64,000 nucleotides of DNA from Stromatinia cepivora (Eukaryota; Ascomycota; Leotiomycetes; Helotiales; Sclerotiniaceae): positions 434,001 to 498,000 of the forward strand of contig RCTD01000019.1 in assembly GCA_014898415.1 (NCBI GenBank), in the 5' to 3' direction. Of this stretch, positions 11,026 through 22,707 are shown one piece after another (position 1 is the first letter of the stretch; the number at the start of each line of letters is the position of its first letter). The notes under the pieces were generated by a model that searched no databases, was not told the DNA's origin, and saw only the letters and a program-made list of their open reading frames with translations. The position numbers and the translations under genes were made by a program.

Positions 11026-13623
11026 TATCCGGATATTAGCTAAGTGGCCACCCTTTTTGCTTTTAGAGATGATTTTATAAATTAGAGAAATGACAATCAT
11101 AGGGCTAGTAAACAGAAATAGTATTATACTTGATAATACAATACGAAAACATCACCTCCAATTTTTCGGTACCTTCATAGTATATAGGGTTTTTTCCTCA
11201 TTCAAAGTCACAAATTTGACTTTTCCAAAGACTTTGTGAACCTACTGTTTGTCCTTGATATTTCTTCTCATCCACATTCACACTCGTCGATTCTTAAAGT
11301 GCTTTTGAATATTGGAAAATCTAAACACCGAGATTGATCATTATTCTTCTGTACTTGATTTTATGTAATCCTCAGTCTCCAAATCCTTTCAGCTCATACT
11401 ATATAAGTTTTTGCTTCTAGCAATTAACACTGGCTGAAATATTTTATGGCATTAGTGGAGGTGTGGGTGGTCACAGTAGGCACTTTGATCTAGAAAGTAA
11501 GATTACCTTGGCAAACAAGCATGGAGATTTTGTGATTTCTCTATTATCTTCCAACAGAGCATCAAAAGGATTTGAAAAGATGACAGTGATTAAAAGGAAA
11601 GCACAGCAGTGAAGAAATAGAAGAGAGTTAGAGAGTTCGCAAGAAAACTAGTTATCCCTCCAAACTTTCAATATGTATCTCTTTTTAAAATCTAAACTCA
11701 ATAGTGAAGAATCATATACTGCTACCTTGTTCATCCTGTACCTTTGTTCAGTATTCCCTGTCAATGATGATTATGTGTGCAAAGCAGGAATTATATATCA
11801 GGTTCCTGAGTATGAGAGTGGGGTGCATTCACTACCGTTTCACAAGTCAATCACACGTATATCCATACTGATCTTTAATATTATACGGTCCTATTGTCCT
11901 TCCCTATTTTCACCTTTCTTTCCCCTCTACCTCTCCAATTTCGGCCATTTAGCCTTGCTCCAACTAATTCACCATACCCCAATCTCCACTTGTAGTTCGC
12001 CTTTATCCCCGTTCTCCTGATTATTTATTGTTCCATTCCAACGAGAAATATAGATTTCAAATGATTCTCTACCAGGCTGAACAGGACTAGGTGTGTTGGG
12101 GACCTGTCATTTCCCTCAACACGTGTGAGAAAATACATACAAGTAGCATTAACTTTATAGCCGAGCTTGTGTCATATTCAAAACCTTTAGATATCAATCG
12201 GAGTTCTTTTCGTCTGATAATCTATTATGCTATTTGAATGAATGACAGTAATTGGAAAAATAATGGCAGTGATTCGATAGGATATTAAGGACTTCAGACA
12301 AGAAACCAAGTTAATACTTCAAGCTTCCTGGAAATCTCACTTGAGCATGGAAGATATTTAGAAGCTCGCTCGAAAATACAGCTATTCCAAGGAACACTTT
12401 GACGAATACCATTGTTCCGTCAAGCAGCCCAGGGCTAATGTGTAACGGTAGAGGAGGGGAGATGACCAATGGAGATAAATGCCGTAGAAACGATAGAAGT
12501 AGAAGACAGTTAAAAATTGGCAACGAAAGATTGAACTTGGCTGATATTGCAGGGGAGTGTATCGATATTATGGATGTTGAAGGATTAGATGATATAAAGC
12601 CAGGTTATATTAGTATTAATCAGAATAACGAAGTGATTCAAAGCATTGTCACAAATTGTCTCGGCTTTTCTTCTCTGTTGTGTCCTATAGGTATATTCAT
12701 CCTCATATCCTGCTAGAATATCTTTTTCTAAAGTTATCAAGCCATGGTATATTCAATATTCTTGGTCGGGAGAGTTGAGGTCTCGTCTAATCCGATGTAT
12801 ATCCTTCAAAGTTTGACACGAATGACAGTAATTGAGGTACTGGCAGTGATGATGACGGCAAAAGACAGCTTTGTCTGGCAGTCAAAATCATGCATGATAT
12901 TAGCCGTAAAGAATCATGTAAATTTCCTCCAAAAACGGGTACTTAACTCTGCAACCGGTGAACTAATTATTACCAACAGCAGATCTCCATACCAGCTTTT
13001 GCCATAGTGCCAGTGATATTAGTAGTTATCAGTGTTACTATACTTTGCGAAGCTTTCAAAAATTCTTGATTTATATATTCAACAGGCGAATATTTTATTT
13101 GGCTCTCGATCTCAAGCATCGTGTTCATTATTCACTTGACACGCATCTATCTCAACTCTCACTTTGCACTTACTTACACATTCAACCCACCCATGATTTA
13201 AGATCACAATGAAGCGATAGCTTTATATCCTTCTTTACCCAGCCTGAAATATAAACCAGCAACGTAATCATACTTTATTCTTCCAAACACATATTCGCCA
13301 AAAAGACGGGCTGGTCGCCAGGAGGTAGTGACTCGTAAACCAATCTCAAAGGCGAGAAGCCATCTCTTGCCAAACAAATTATCTGATATATCGATTGCTT
13401 AATCTAGGATTCTGAGTCTATCTCTTAGGACCTCAAGATGCGTGTGGTTCCAAGTATAAAAAACACTAAAACCACTTTATCAACAACATTAACAAAACAA
13501 AAGTATATAAAAAAACAATAAAAATAAATAAATCTAATCATTCATTCCCAAGCCCTCATCAAACCTCAATCCAAGCAAGAAACAGATATTAAATTTAAGA
13601 ATTCAATATCCTCCACGCATGTC
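11026..13623. other. intergenic region with a duplicated two-part motif
   Basis: No convincing gene; open frames of 70-115 codons lack codon character or known domains. The paired motif AATGACAGTAATTG plus TGGCAGTGAT, about 20 bases apart, occurs at 12241-12273 and again at 12821-12850, with weaker single versions near 9526 and 11579. Confidence 0.5.
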
Positions 13624-13713
13624 ATGTCGCAAGCCTGGATTCAGGATACCATGACACCCTCATCCGGAGGTATTGTTCATGTTTCTGATAGTGGAAAATT
13701 GAAGCACATGTAA
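13624..13713 (+). CDS. possible 29-residue small ORF or orphan first exon
   Basis: ATG-to-TAA frame beginning MSQAWIQDTMTPSSGG and ending KLKHM. Codon choice (GCC TGG ATT CAG GAT ACC) resembles real genes of the window more than the surrounding AT-rich DNA. A GTATTG donor-like site follows TCC GGA G, so it could equally be the first exon of an unrecognised gene, or a small ORF in a long non-coding transcript. No function is suggested. Confidence 0.25.
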   Translation: MSQAWIQDTMTPSSGGIVHVSDSGKLKHM

Positions 13714-15562
13714 ACCATATATAGCAAGATAGGAAGTTTGGTGCTGAGAGTATTCGCTAATGTACTTTTTTGCATGTATGTACTATCGTGAAGGTATCTA
13801 CCATGCAGTCGCCAAAACCAACGCAGTGCTCCTGCTATATAGCGAAACCGATCAGCATCACCCAACTCTTGCTCCATGTGACCGGCTTCCCTATATCCCC
13901 ATCTATTCACCCCAAGATCGAGATGCACATTTTCATCCAACGTTCTACCTCCAGGCCACCTCATGTCCCCAGCAAATTCGCAATAACAATTACATACAGA
14001 CCCTCTAATTATTTCCATCACATCATATGACCCAGCAAATCCCGAATCAGAAAAATCGGGTAAAGCACAAGAAACTACTTGGTAAACCACTAAGCAGAGG
14101 GAGGTCCAGGTCCAACTTTTGCGCGTAATGAGATTGATATAAATGATGACATAAAATTTTGTATAAGCGACGGACTTATGATTTTGATTTTGATTTCGAT
14201 TAATATATTTCAGAGGTGGTTGAGATGGAAATGGATGAGATGGAAATGGATGAGATGGAAATGGATGAGATGGAAATGGGTGAGATGGAAATGGATGAGA
14301 TGGAAATGGATGAGATGGAAATGGATGAGATGAAGGGGAATATAGATAAGATGAAGATGTCAATACAAGATGACACGAGATGACACAGAAGAAACCAACA
14401 ACCCAAGCCCACAACCTCAAACCTCAAACCTCAAACTCTAAACCCATCTCCAAGGAATTGGAAGCTGCTTCCATTTCTCCCCCATTTCTCTCCCACTCCT
14501 CTTTTATTCCTTTCCAACCCCAATCCAACAAATAAACTTCCAAGCCCTACAACGACGACGATATACAAAGCTTTGCTTCTCATACCGTTCTCCCACGCTG
14601 TTCTCCTATACTGTTCTATGTCCGCGACACGTATATAAGGTATAAAATATAGGTGTTAAATAATGGGATTGTAAAATATTAGGGGTATAGAATTGAAAGG
14701 ACGGAAGATAGTGGGAAGGAGAATATAAAAAGGGATATATAGGTAATGTATAAATAATAGATATAAAGTGTTTTTTTTTTTTGGAATAATAGGTTTGATG
14801 TATTGTGGGATGTATATGTGATATATTAAAAGGTAGGTAATGGTTATTATTTAGTGTTAAAGTGATTTTTAAATCGAGATATAGAAGTGTGGAGGTATTA
14901 GGTATTCATATCATGAATGTATTGCATAATTAAAGAGTTTCTGGTCTGTGAGATATAGGTATGATGTTTGGATTGGAATCAGATATTTGAGAGTATATAA
15001 ATAAATATTTACCAAAGTAACAGTGTCCATTGTTTCAACTGTAAAGTACCCACAAAGAAAGTAAAACATATAAATCATCCCTTACAAAAAGTCCAAGAAA
15101 CAAACAGACTTATTTCGCAGCAAACCTCCAACCATACCAGTATATTAACATAACCACATCAAGAGCCCCATCCATCCAAAAAAATAATTCCCTCTCAAAG
15201 ACTTTCAGAAAACACGAAGCATCTACTAAAATATTCGTCCAGTTCACATCACACATCAAGTTCCTTTTTGAAACTCAACATAAGCTGTCCCTATCTGGAT
15301 ATTCATCATTTAAGTCTTTGAGACAGAAATCCATCTATTCATCCAAGGCCTCCCCTCCCCTCTTTTCTCCACTTCCCCAAAGAAAATTTTGCGTTAGGTG
15401 AGATTCACTAATACTCTAAATGAGGAAATCAGGTCCCTTGCCCCTCATCCCTCATCATCACCTGCTAAAAAAAAGAACAAATGGGGAATAAATGACGTGC
15501 TAAGAAATAGGAAATAGAAAAGTGGGGGTATGGATCCCTCTCAACAAATATCTCTTTCTCTC
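13714..15562. other. intergenic region with minisatellite
   Basis: AT-rich with a T14 run near 14770. It contains the 15-bp minisatellite listed separately. A minus-strand frame through it (13677-14420) encodes PFPSH repeats with a hydrophobic start, but I do not believe it. Confidence 0.5.
14222..14332. repeat. 15-bp minisatellite, 7 full copies
   Basis: Seven consecutive copies of GAGATGGAAATGGAT with a single substitution (GGGT in unit 4), followed by a partial unit. Because 15 is a multiple of three it stays open in several frames on both strands, which explains the repetitive open frames seen here. Confidence 0.95.
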
Positions 15563-15617
15563 TTATAAGCTGAAGATTTCGACACTGTTCTTGGTGAATG
15601 CAGCAACAGCCTCCTCT
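15563..15617 (-). CDS. possible orphan terminal exon
   Basis: On the minus strand an acceptor-like ATGATTCAG is followed by an open stretch encoding EEAVAAFTKNSVEIFSL and a TAA stop. The codons (GCA TTC ACC AAG AAC, ATC TTC AGC) are typical of well-expressed fungal genes. I could not find a convincing upstream exon; a 16-kb frame ending at a GTATGT donor near 16055 would need an intron of about 440 bases. Either a genuine last exon of a missed gene, a relic, or chance. Confidence 0.25.
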
Positions 15618-18600
15618 CTGAATCATGAGAAACAAGTTCCGTGGTTATGCATCAAACCTTGATTTGTGATCCACCACCATATGAATATAAGCCCAAATAT
15701 AGAAAACATGAATATGTCTCTTTTGCTGATAAATTTTCAGGCTGCGATGATGAATGAAAATCCAAATCGTAATTTGATTTTCTTCAATGTAAGATTAGGC
15801 GCCATTCATGTATGTTGAGTAGAAATTCGTCAATTCGGATTTTCGGAGCATTTTGGCTGGTCCAGTCGAAATGAGAAGCTTGGTTTGTTGGGAAGTTGAT
15901 TTTTAATAAACCTATCTGGTATATGTACCAAGATATTATTGGTTCATGTTGATCGTAGATAGATAGTAACAGAATAAAACCAACGATTGAAACTCTCAGC
16001 TATCCTTTCCTTTCCTTTCCTCATCGTTTATCTCATGATTCAGGTAGCAGTACATACAGTAGGGTGAGCGACTTGTTGCATGCATTGGTACCCTTTTCAA
16101 TACATCCGTTATCATGAAGAAATTTGGAATTGGTGCCTGTCTGCGTTTCGAGATGATGGAATTGCCTTGTAGAATGAATGATATAACTTTGTTGATGTAT
16201 ATATATATATGATGTAAAGAAAAGGAAGGAAGGAAGAAAAAATGACGAAATAGAAGAAAACAAGGAAGAAGAAGAAGAGAGGCCGATATTTTTTTTTTTT
16301 CAGAAAGGTGAAGAAATTTTCCCTTTTCCTTCTCCACAAAAAGAAGAGAAAAGAAAAGATTTTTTTAGACTCTACTCCCACTTGAATTTTCTATTGCCAC
16401 CGATGATGCGAGTCGTTTAGGTAGGGACTTGTTTTTTTTTTTTGTTTTTTTTTTCTTTTTCAGGGTTCTCTGGAAATGTGGTAACAAACTCTATAAAAGA
16501 ATAAAAAACCCATAAAAAATGGCCTATAAAAAAGTTCCATAGTGACTAAAAGTTAGTGAAGACCCTGATCCGCGGGTGGTAAAGCTAGGAATTGATTAAA
16601 TTGGGAAGTTTGCTTCTAATTCAGATCAAGAAAGAATCATTTATTGATAATATATAATATTGATGGGAATTTGGGAGGGAATACTACCTAGTAGGTACTT
16701 CAGATACATCCATCATACTCCAGTATCTCGTAGAATAATGCAGGCAGGGGGGAACACGGCACTCAGCACCGGTAGTATTTTCATAGTATTTTCAATTTCT
16801 TCAATGCACAGAAATATGGAAAATACAGAGCTGGATATGCATTGAGAGATCGTGTTACCTGCATGTGCAATATTTACGGAGCACCTACCTACAGTGATTA
16901 CCTCCCTACCTACCTAGCTATTAATTATCATCCAGACCTCATCCCCCCCCCTAGAAAACAATAAACACAAATCGAATCCAAAGAAAGCTAGTAAAAAGCA
17001 AAAACACAGACCTCCCCGTTCCAACAGCTCGTAAAAATTAACCTTTTCATACCTGTCTGTCTACTATTAATTCCATCAGATGACTTTATTTCCTTCAGAC
17101 TAGACCAAGATATTCCGAATTCCGTACCTGGGCACTTGACTAAAGTTTTGCTTTACAATTAATCATTCCACTGCAAGGTTACATAAACCCAATCTTTGTA
17201 CTTTGTACCAAGCTTCTGTTACTATTCTACTCGAGTATCAAAGCTTCCAAAGCTTCCACGGACATCACATCGTATTGCCCAGAAATCCGAATTGATGTTC
17301 CAATATTCCAACTCACACCGCTGCCTGCCTGGGCCTGAATACCAATCTACGAGATACTTACTCCATATTGCCTCTTGCTCCGCAACCAACAATGTATTGA
17401 TGAAGAAAAAAGCGTGTGGGATAAACGTACAAGTACATATCTATGAAAAAAAAAATGAAAAAAAGAGTGGGTAAATAATAAAAAAGCGATTGAGATTAAC
17501 GTTGAATAAGGAAGATCTTAAGGATTGGGGGGTTGATCTTCGAGGTGTTGATGAGAATTGAGATTGAATGACATTTTTTGTGGATTGTTTTGTTTGTAAG
17601 GATAAATTTAATTTACCATTTATCAATTATCAATGGCATCACTGCCTTCAAGTCTATCCAGTTTATCGAGTCCACATTCCAATCAATGTAACCTTACCCT
17701 CTTCTTATAATGGACCTTAAGGGCTGGGTAGTATCAATTTGGTATCAGATTGTTCAACCACTCTCCACATATTTTTCTTGTCAGTGGCTCTTTAAATTAT
17801 TCCATTCGGAAATGTGGCTTCTAGAAACATTATGCTTTTTAGAATTTCCTAATCCACAAATAGATGTCTTAAAAAAAATGCTCGGTAGGTACTGCCAGGG
17901 GTTTAATATCTAGATGGGGAATCTCTTCCAAACAGCCAAGTCTGATCTCCTCATTCAAATTACTATTCCCAGAAACATCAAGCAAGAAAGAAACAATAAT
18001 CCATCGACAACCTTTTTTAAATCTCTCCTACAGTATGATTTGAGATGCATAGAAACTTTCCCCAAATGTCAAAGTTCTTGCCACATCTGACCCATCTTCT
18101 TGCATACAGTTTGCAGCGATGGACAATCATGTACCTTGTAGCAAGCTATGTGCAGGGCACACCGCTTCATCCTTTTCCAAATAACCTTTCACTATTGGTA
18201 TGATTCTGGAAGTATCGGAAACAAGTATCCTTTGAAACTTGTCAATCATCCCCCACGACTTCCATGTACGCCATGTCAACCTTCTCCTGCATAACCTAGT
18301 CATCATCCGTGACACACCAGTCTGATGGTCACGCATTGCCCCCACTACTTTGGAAGGATCCTCTCTGCATTGATGTTCTATCAAATACCCCGGTATCATA
18401 ACTCTGGATCCGGGAACTTCCAATAGCGTTTTAGGTGGGACAAACCATGCAAATCAGCACGGCTTTGATGGGAAGCTACCCTGTTAACCCTGATCAACTA
18501 GCTTGGGAGAAAGAAACCCCCTTCGCGGCTCCGATGGAAATTGAGTGAAGGGAAAAAAAAGTGTTTTGCTTTAAAGGGTCTTTGACTTCCAAACTTTTCT

Positions 18601-18989
18601 CTTTTCTCCCTTTTATATCCCCTTTTATTCCATTTAGAAGAAACAGACTCTCATCATCCACCGAATTATCTTTGCACTGCTTGTTTTCTACCATAATTCT
18701 GCTCAGTATAGTTCTTTCCATACGTCAGCTTTCCACACATTATAGATCATTTGTTTTTTTGTTCCACTCGATACCATTTAGACATTTCTTCCTGTTGTAG
18801 ATTTGTTCCACATATACATCTACAACGATAAAGATTTGAAAGGAAAACCAAGAGCTGGATTCCTACATACAGTCAGCATTATTTTCTTTCTGCATTCTCT
18901 TCCCTCCTGAAATCTCTTCTAGTCACAAGAAGAAGAGACTCATCTCCGATCCGAGTTTCTTACAGCATAAGCAACTTCTGGTAATTTTT
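15618..18989. other. intergenic region (gene-poor spacer, continued)
   Basis: Many homopolymer runs (A/T of 8-11 near 16290, 16430-16450) and pyrimidine-rich tracts. No open frame shows recognisable protein features. Confidence 0.5.
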
Positions 18990-19178
18990 ATGAACTCCGA
19001 GTTCTATTTCGAGGCTCCGATTCCCAATCATATTGACTTCCCCTGTGGAAATGATATGAACCAGCCAGTTGTTCTTGCAGATTTGAATATCAAAAGTATT
19101 ATCCTTTGGAGTACCTTTTTCCCTGACCAGTTAGCAGAATTAGAAGCTTCAGTATACACACAGTTCATATTTTTATAA
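18990..19178 (+). CDS. possible 62-residue small ORF
   Basis: ATG-to-TAA frame starting MNSEFYFEAPIPNHIDFPCG, with gene-like codons (TTC GAG, GAC TTC CCC). It lies 440 bases upstream of the SDR start on the same strand, so it may be an upstream ORF in a long SDR leader, a separate small gene, or chance. No known family is recognised. Confidence 0.25.
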   Translation: MNSEFYFEAPIPNHIDFPCGNDMNQPVVLADLNIKSIILWSTFFPDQLAELEASVYTQFIFL

Positions 19179-19621
19179 CTTGTCAAATATTTCAAATATT
19201 TCAAAGGTTAGTTAGATTCCCATCTGATGATTTTCCCTCTCTACCCTTTACCCAACACTCGGACCAAGTGAGAAAACAAAAGGGTGAATAATATTGGAAC
19301 CTGGCCAGCTGGTCTTCTTCCTTCCCCAATTGTATTATCTCTATCCCATCATTGAGAAATAAATTCTGGGTCTCGGTCCTTCGGCTTTACTAGTTCTGAA
19401 GAATTACGCTAATATTTCATACTTCCCACAGATTTCTTTCTGGAAACAACTTTCAAAAACTCCATACTTCCTTCCTCCCACATACAATATCTTCAACAAA
19501 CTTCCTCACTTCCTCTTAAAAGAGACAACTTCTTTTTCATACTTTCAATCGTCATAAATCGAAAGCAAGCAACATTCTAAATTTCTTTGACAACGCTTTA
19601 ATAATCTACAAAAATACAAAT
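19179..19621. promoter_or_regulatory. proximal promoter and leader of the SDR gene
   Basis: Pyrimidine-rich strand bias (CTTCCTTCC, TTCCTCCC tracts around 19470-19520) followed by an A/C-rich stretch just before the ATG, as is common before highly expressed fungal genes. No specific operator is identified. Confidence 0.4.
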
Positions 19622-21107
19622 ATGTCTGCTATCCGATCTTCCTTTATTCGAGCTGCCACCAAGGCTGGTTGCAGAACCACCCCTTCCATTATCACCAGAC
19701 AAGCACTTCGTGCCTTTACCACCACCCCTCAAGCCAACGATTATGAGGCCATCCATGAGAAGGAAATTCCTGCAACAAAGTTCCAACCTGGTAAGCTTAA
19801 TTGCCACTTTCCAACGTCCAAATCTATCTGGAGGTTGCAATGCCTCACATAGCTTTGGCTCCCAGTGTCTTCAATTTCCTTTCAATTTGAGAATATTTCT
19901 CTGGTTGTCAGTCAAATACTGACTCCTAGATGTTTTAGGTTCTGGACGAGAAAGAGTAACAATTCCAGTTGAAGAAGTTCCAGCAGTAGCAAAAGAGGTC
20001 GTGGATGTTGTCACACCTCTCACACAAAGCGCATATAAAGGAATGACTCCAACTATGCAAAAGATGAGTCTGATGGGCAAGGTTGTTGTTGTCACTGGGT
20101 ATGTCTACATTTTCTTTCTCATTTCCCAATCCATAATTACTATCTATAATATTTTCTCCCACACACTCGAATTTCGAGAATCAGTTTGAATTTTTTATTC
20201 TTATCGGATCTTATCGTTGGATCTTGTCATTCAAACTAGTTGTTTAGGGTCCATTTAGTTCAGACACCATCTCGTTTCATCAAAGGTGAATAATCATAGG
20301 CTAACAAAGTTATAGTGGAGCCAGAGGTCTTGGAAACCACATGGCACGTGCCTGTGTTGAGGCTGGAGCTAAGGCTCTTGTTATCTTTGATGCAAACCAA
20401 GATTTGGGAGATGCATCAGCTGCTGAGTTATATGAACTCACTGGAAACAAGATTCCAATCTCTTTCTTCAGGGTTGATGTTCGTGATGCCGATGCCATCG
20501 AGTCCGCTGTCAACAGTGTTGTTGCAGAGCATGGCGCTCCTGATGTTCTCATCAACTCCGCCGGTATTGCCGAGTAAGTACATTCGATCCCTAATCTGCT
20601 AAAAGCCTTATGCTAACAATGACCTCTAGTTCTAACATCCCTGCCGAAACCTATGACCATAACATGTTCCGCCGATTGATTGATATCAACCTTACTGGAT
20701 CCTTCCTCATGTCCCAAGCCGTCGGAAAGGCTATGATGGCCGCTGGCAAGCCTGGTTCAATCGTTCTCGTTGCCTCCATGTCCGGCTCCATTGTCAACTA
20801 CCCACAAGAGCAATCATGCTACAATGCCTCCAAGGCCGGTGTCGTTCAACTCGGAAAGTCCCTTGGTGCTGAATGGGCTAAATACAATGTTCGTGTCAAC
20901 ATGATCTCTCCTGGATACATGGACACTGCCCTTAACAACGTTCCTGCCCTTGATGCTCAAAAGGTCATCTGGAAATCTCTCACCCCACAAAACCGCCTTG
21001 GTGCTGTTGATGATCTCAATGGTCTCGCTGTATTCCTTGCTTCCGATGCATCGGCCTTCATGACCGGATCCAACGTCATCATCGACGGTGGCTACACTTT
21101 GTATTAA
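19622..21107 (+). CDS. mitochondrially targeted short-chain dehydrogenase (polyol/sorbose reductase type)
   Basis: Classical SDR oxidoreductase related to sorbose reductase, mannitol dehydrogenase and D-arabinitol dehydrogenase. Exons 19622-19790, 19939-20098, 20316-20573 and 20630-21107 give 354 residues. The first 40 residues are rich in Arg, Ser, Thr and Ala with no acid (MSAIRSSFIRAATKAG...), a typical mitochondrial presequence, which most polyol SDRs lack. The Rossmann motif TGGARGLG starts near residue 108; the acid in VIFDANQDLG, the DVRDADAIESAV block and INSAGI follow. The catalytic set is Ser247, Tyr260 and Lys264 (SCYNASK). The C-terminus FMTGSNVIIDGGYTLY is the usual polyol-SDR ending. 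The second intron is long (217 nt). Substrate is not decidable from sequence. Confidence 0.93.
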
Positions 21108-21818
21108 ATCGATAATGAGGAGCTCAACTTTCTGAGAGTCCATCGACGTCTGGATATTTACTCTTTTGGGTACACCCCAAAGGTTCACCTTGCCGTTTGA
21201 TAGTATCTCGGGAAAGGGCTTAATGATTTCTGATACCCTTTGCATAAAGATTTCATTTTCAAATCGATATGATGTTTCTTTGATGCACGGAATGGAAAAG
21301 GATAGCGAACTTCTCTGTAATTACTTTTTTCAAAATGGATGACAGAGGGTCTAAAGATTCGTATTTTGGTGGCACACTGGTACTTAAATTTGGGCTTGGG
21401 CGGTCCTTGTTATATTGGGCGTTAATACTATAGAGGTTGCACGGAAACGATCTATGTGGTCATGAATTTAAGCGAATGGGTTCGGTCTGTTTAGAAGAGA
21501 GATAAGTCAAACTTTTAGAAGATACTGATACGGCTGGCTATGTGTAATGGCGATAGCTTAGCTTAGTATAGCATAGCATTAGCAATGATGCGAATAGCAA
21601 ATGCACATGATTCTCTTTATAATAACACATGATTATCTGAAGTGATAAACGGTGATGTATTTCCCATTACTCTCCTCCCTTCTTAAATCTCTTTGAGATA
21701 TATTATCAATTATCAAAAGCTAGATTAACACGAGGTGATATAAGTACAAATGATTATAATAATCCTCATTCTCATATTCTACAATTGTAAAAGATAAAGA
21801 TACAAAGATATTTATTAT

Positions 21819-21820
<2 letters not shown>

Positions 21821-21869
<49 letters not shown>
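21821..21869. repeat. (CT)n microsatellite
   Basis: About 24 uninterrupted CT units, immediately 3' of the SDR gene. Confidence 0.97.
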
Positions 21870-21871
<2 letters not shown>

Positions 21872-22084
21872 AACTCTAACTCTAACAGAACAGACGAAGA
21901 AAATAATTTCAACATATTCATTTATTTATTTTCTCACTTACTCACTTACACACACACTTACTTACTCATCATATTTTTCGATCTTTAGTTTTTGATTTTT
22001 GATTTTTGATTTTCGATACAGACTAAAAACACAATTCAACTAACTCTATTATCCGCATAGCTATCTATCTACCCAGGTACCTAC

Positions 22085-22112
22085 CTATCTATCTATCTAT
22101 CTATCTATCTAT
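22085..22112. repeat. (CTAT)n microsatellite
   Basis: Seven tandem CTAT units in a pyrimidine-rich stretch. Confidence 0.95.
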
Positions 22113-22707
22113 CCCTTCATCTATATATGTATCTGATAAATTTCATTAATTACTTTACTTTACTCTACTTTCTATTTCTTTCAGTCGTTCAATTCCTGAC
22201 CCCTTCAGTCTTTTAATCCTTCATTCTTTTACCCTTCATTCCTTTTTACTTATAATCCTTCAATTCTTTTTACTCATCTCCTTTTTTCCCCTTCTCTCCT
22301 CCTCCCTTCTCCCTCCTCCCTCATTTCTTCTTCTCACATTATACACACGCACACGCATACACATACATAGTCAAAATGAACTTTCAATACTTCGCAATCA
22401 AATGCATTCAAGTAAACACTAACTCCCATAATTTTCCCGCCAATATCTTTTTACGATACGAAACCTATATGCTCAACCTGGCTGTTCCCACCACATCCTC
22501 TCCCACATCCGCACCCCTTCCCCAATGTACCCAGAGACGACCCAGGAAAGAAAGATAAGCTCTGCATGCAATACGATAAAATGTCTTTCGCTCATGAATC
22601 CTCCATAACGTAACGTATCAGCTATATCCATTTCCCATAAATCTTCACCATCGATAATCACATCGAGCTCCTAACATCATACCATCTATCTTTCGCTCAC
22701 TATGCAA

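Larger units (their letters stand above)
21108..22707. other. convergent 3' intergenic region, SDR to KH gene
   Basis: Pyrimidine-rich plus strand with microsatellites listed separately. A 60-codon frame at 22376-22558 shows no domain. It contains both polyadenylation regions. Confidence 0.55.

Noticed and set aside
11673..12020. 115-codon plus-strand frame near the MITE
   Set aside because: Hydrophobic, T/C-rich chance frame without start context, domain or splice evidence.
13677..14420. 247-codon minus-strand frame with PFPSH repeats and a hydrophobic start
   Set aside because: It is kept open mainly by a 15-bp minisatellite (a multiple of three); the rest lacks gene-like codons and any recognisable domain.
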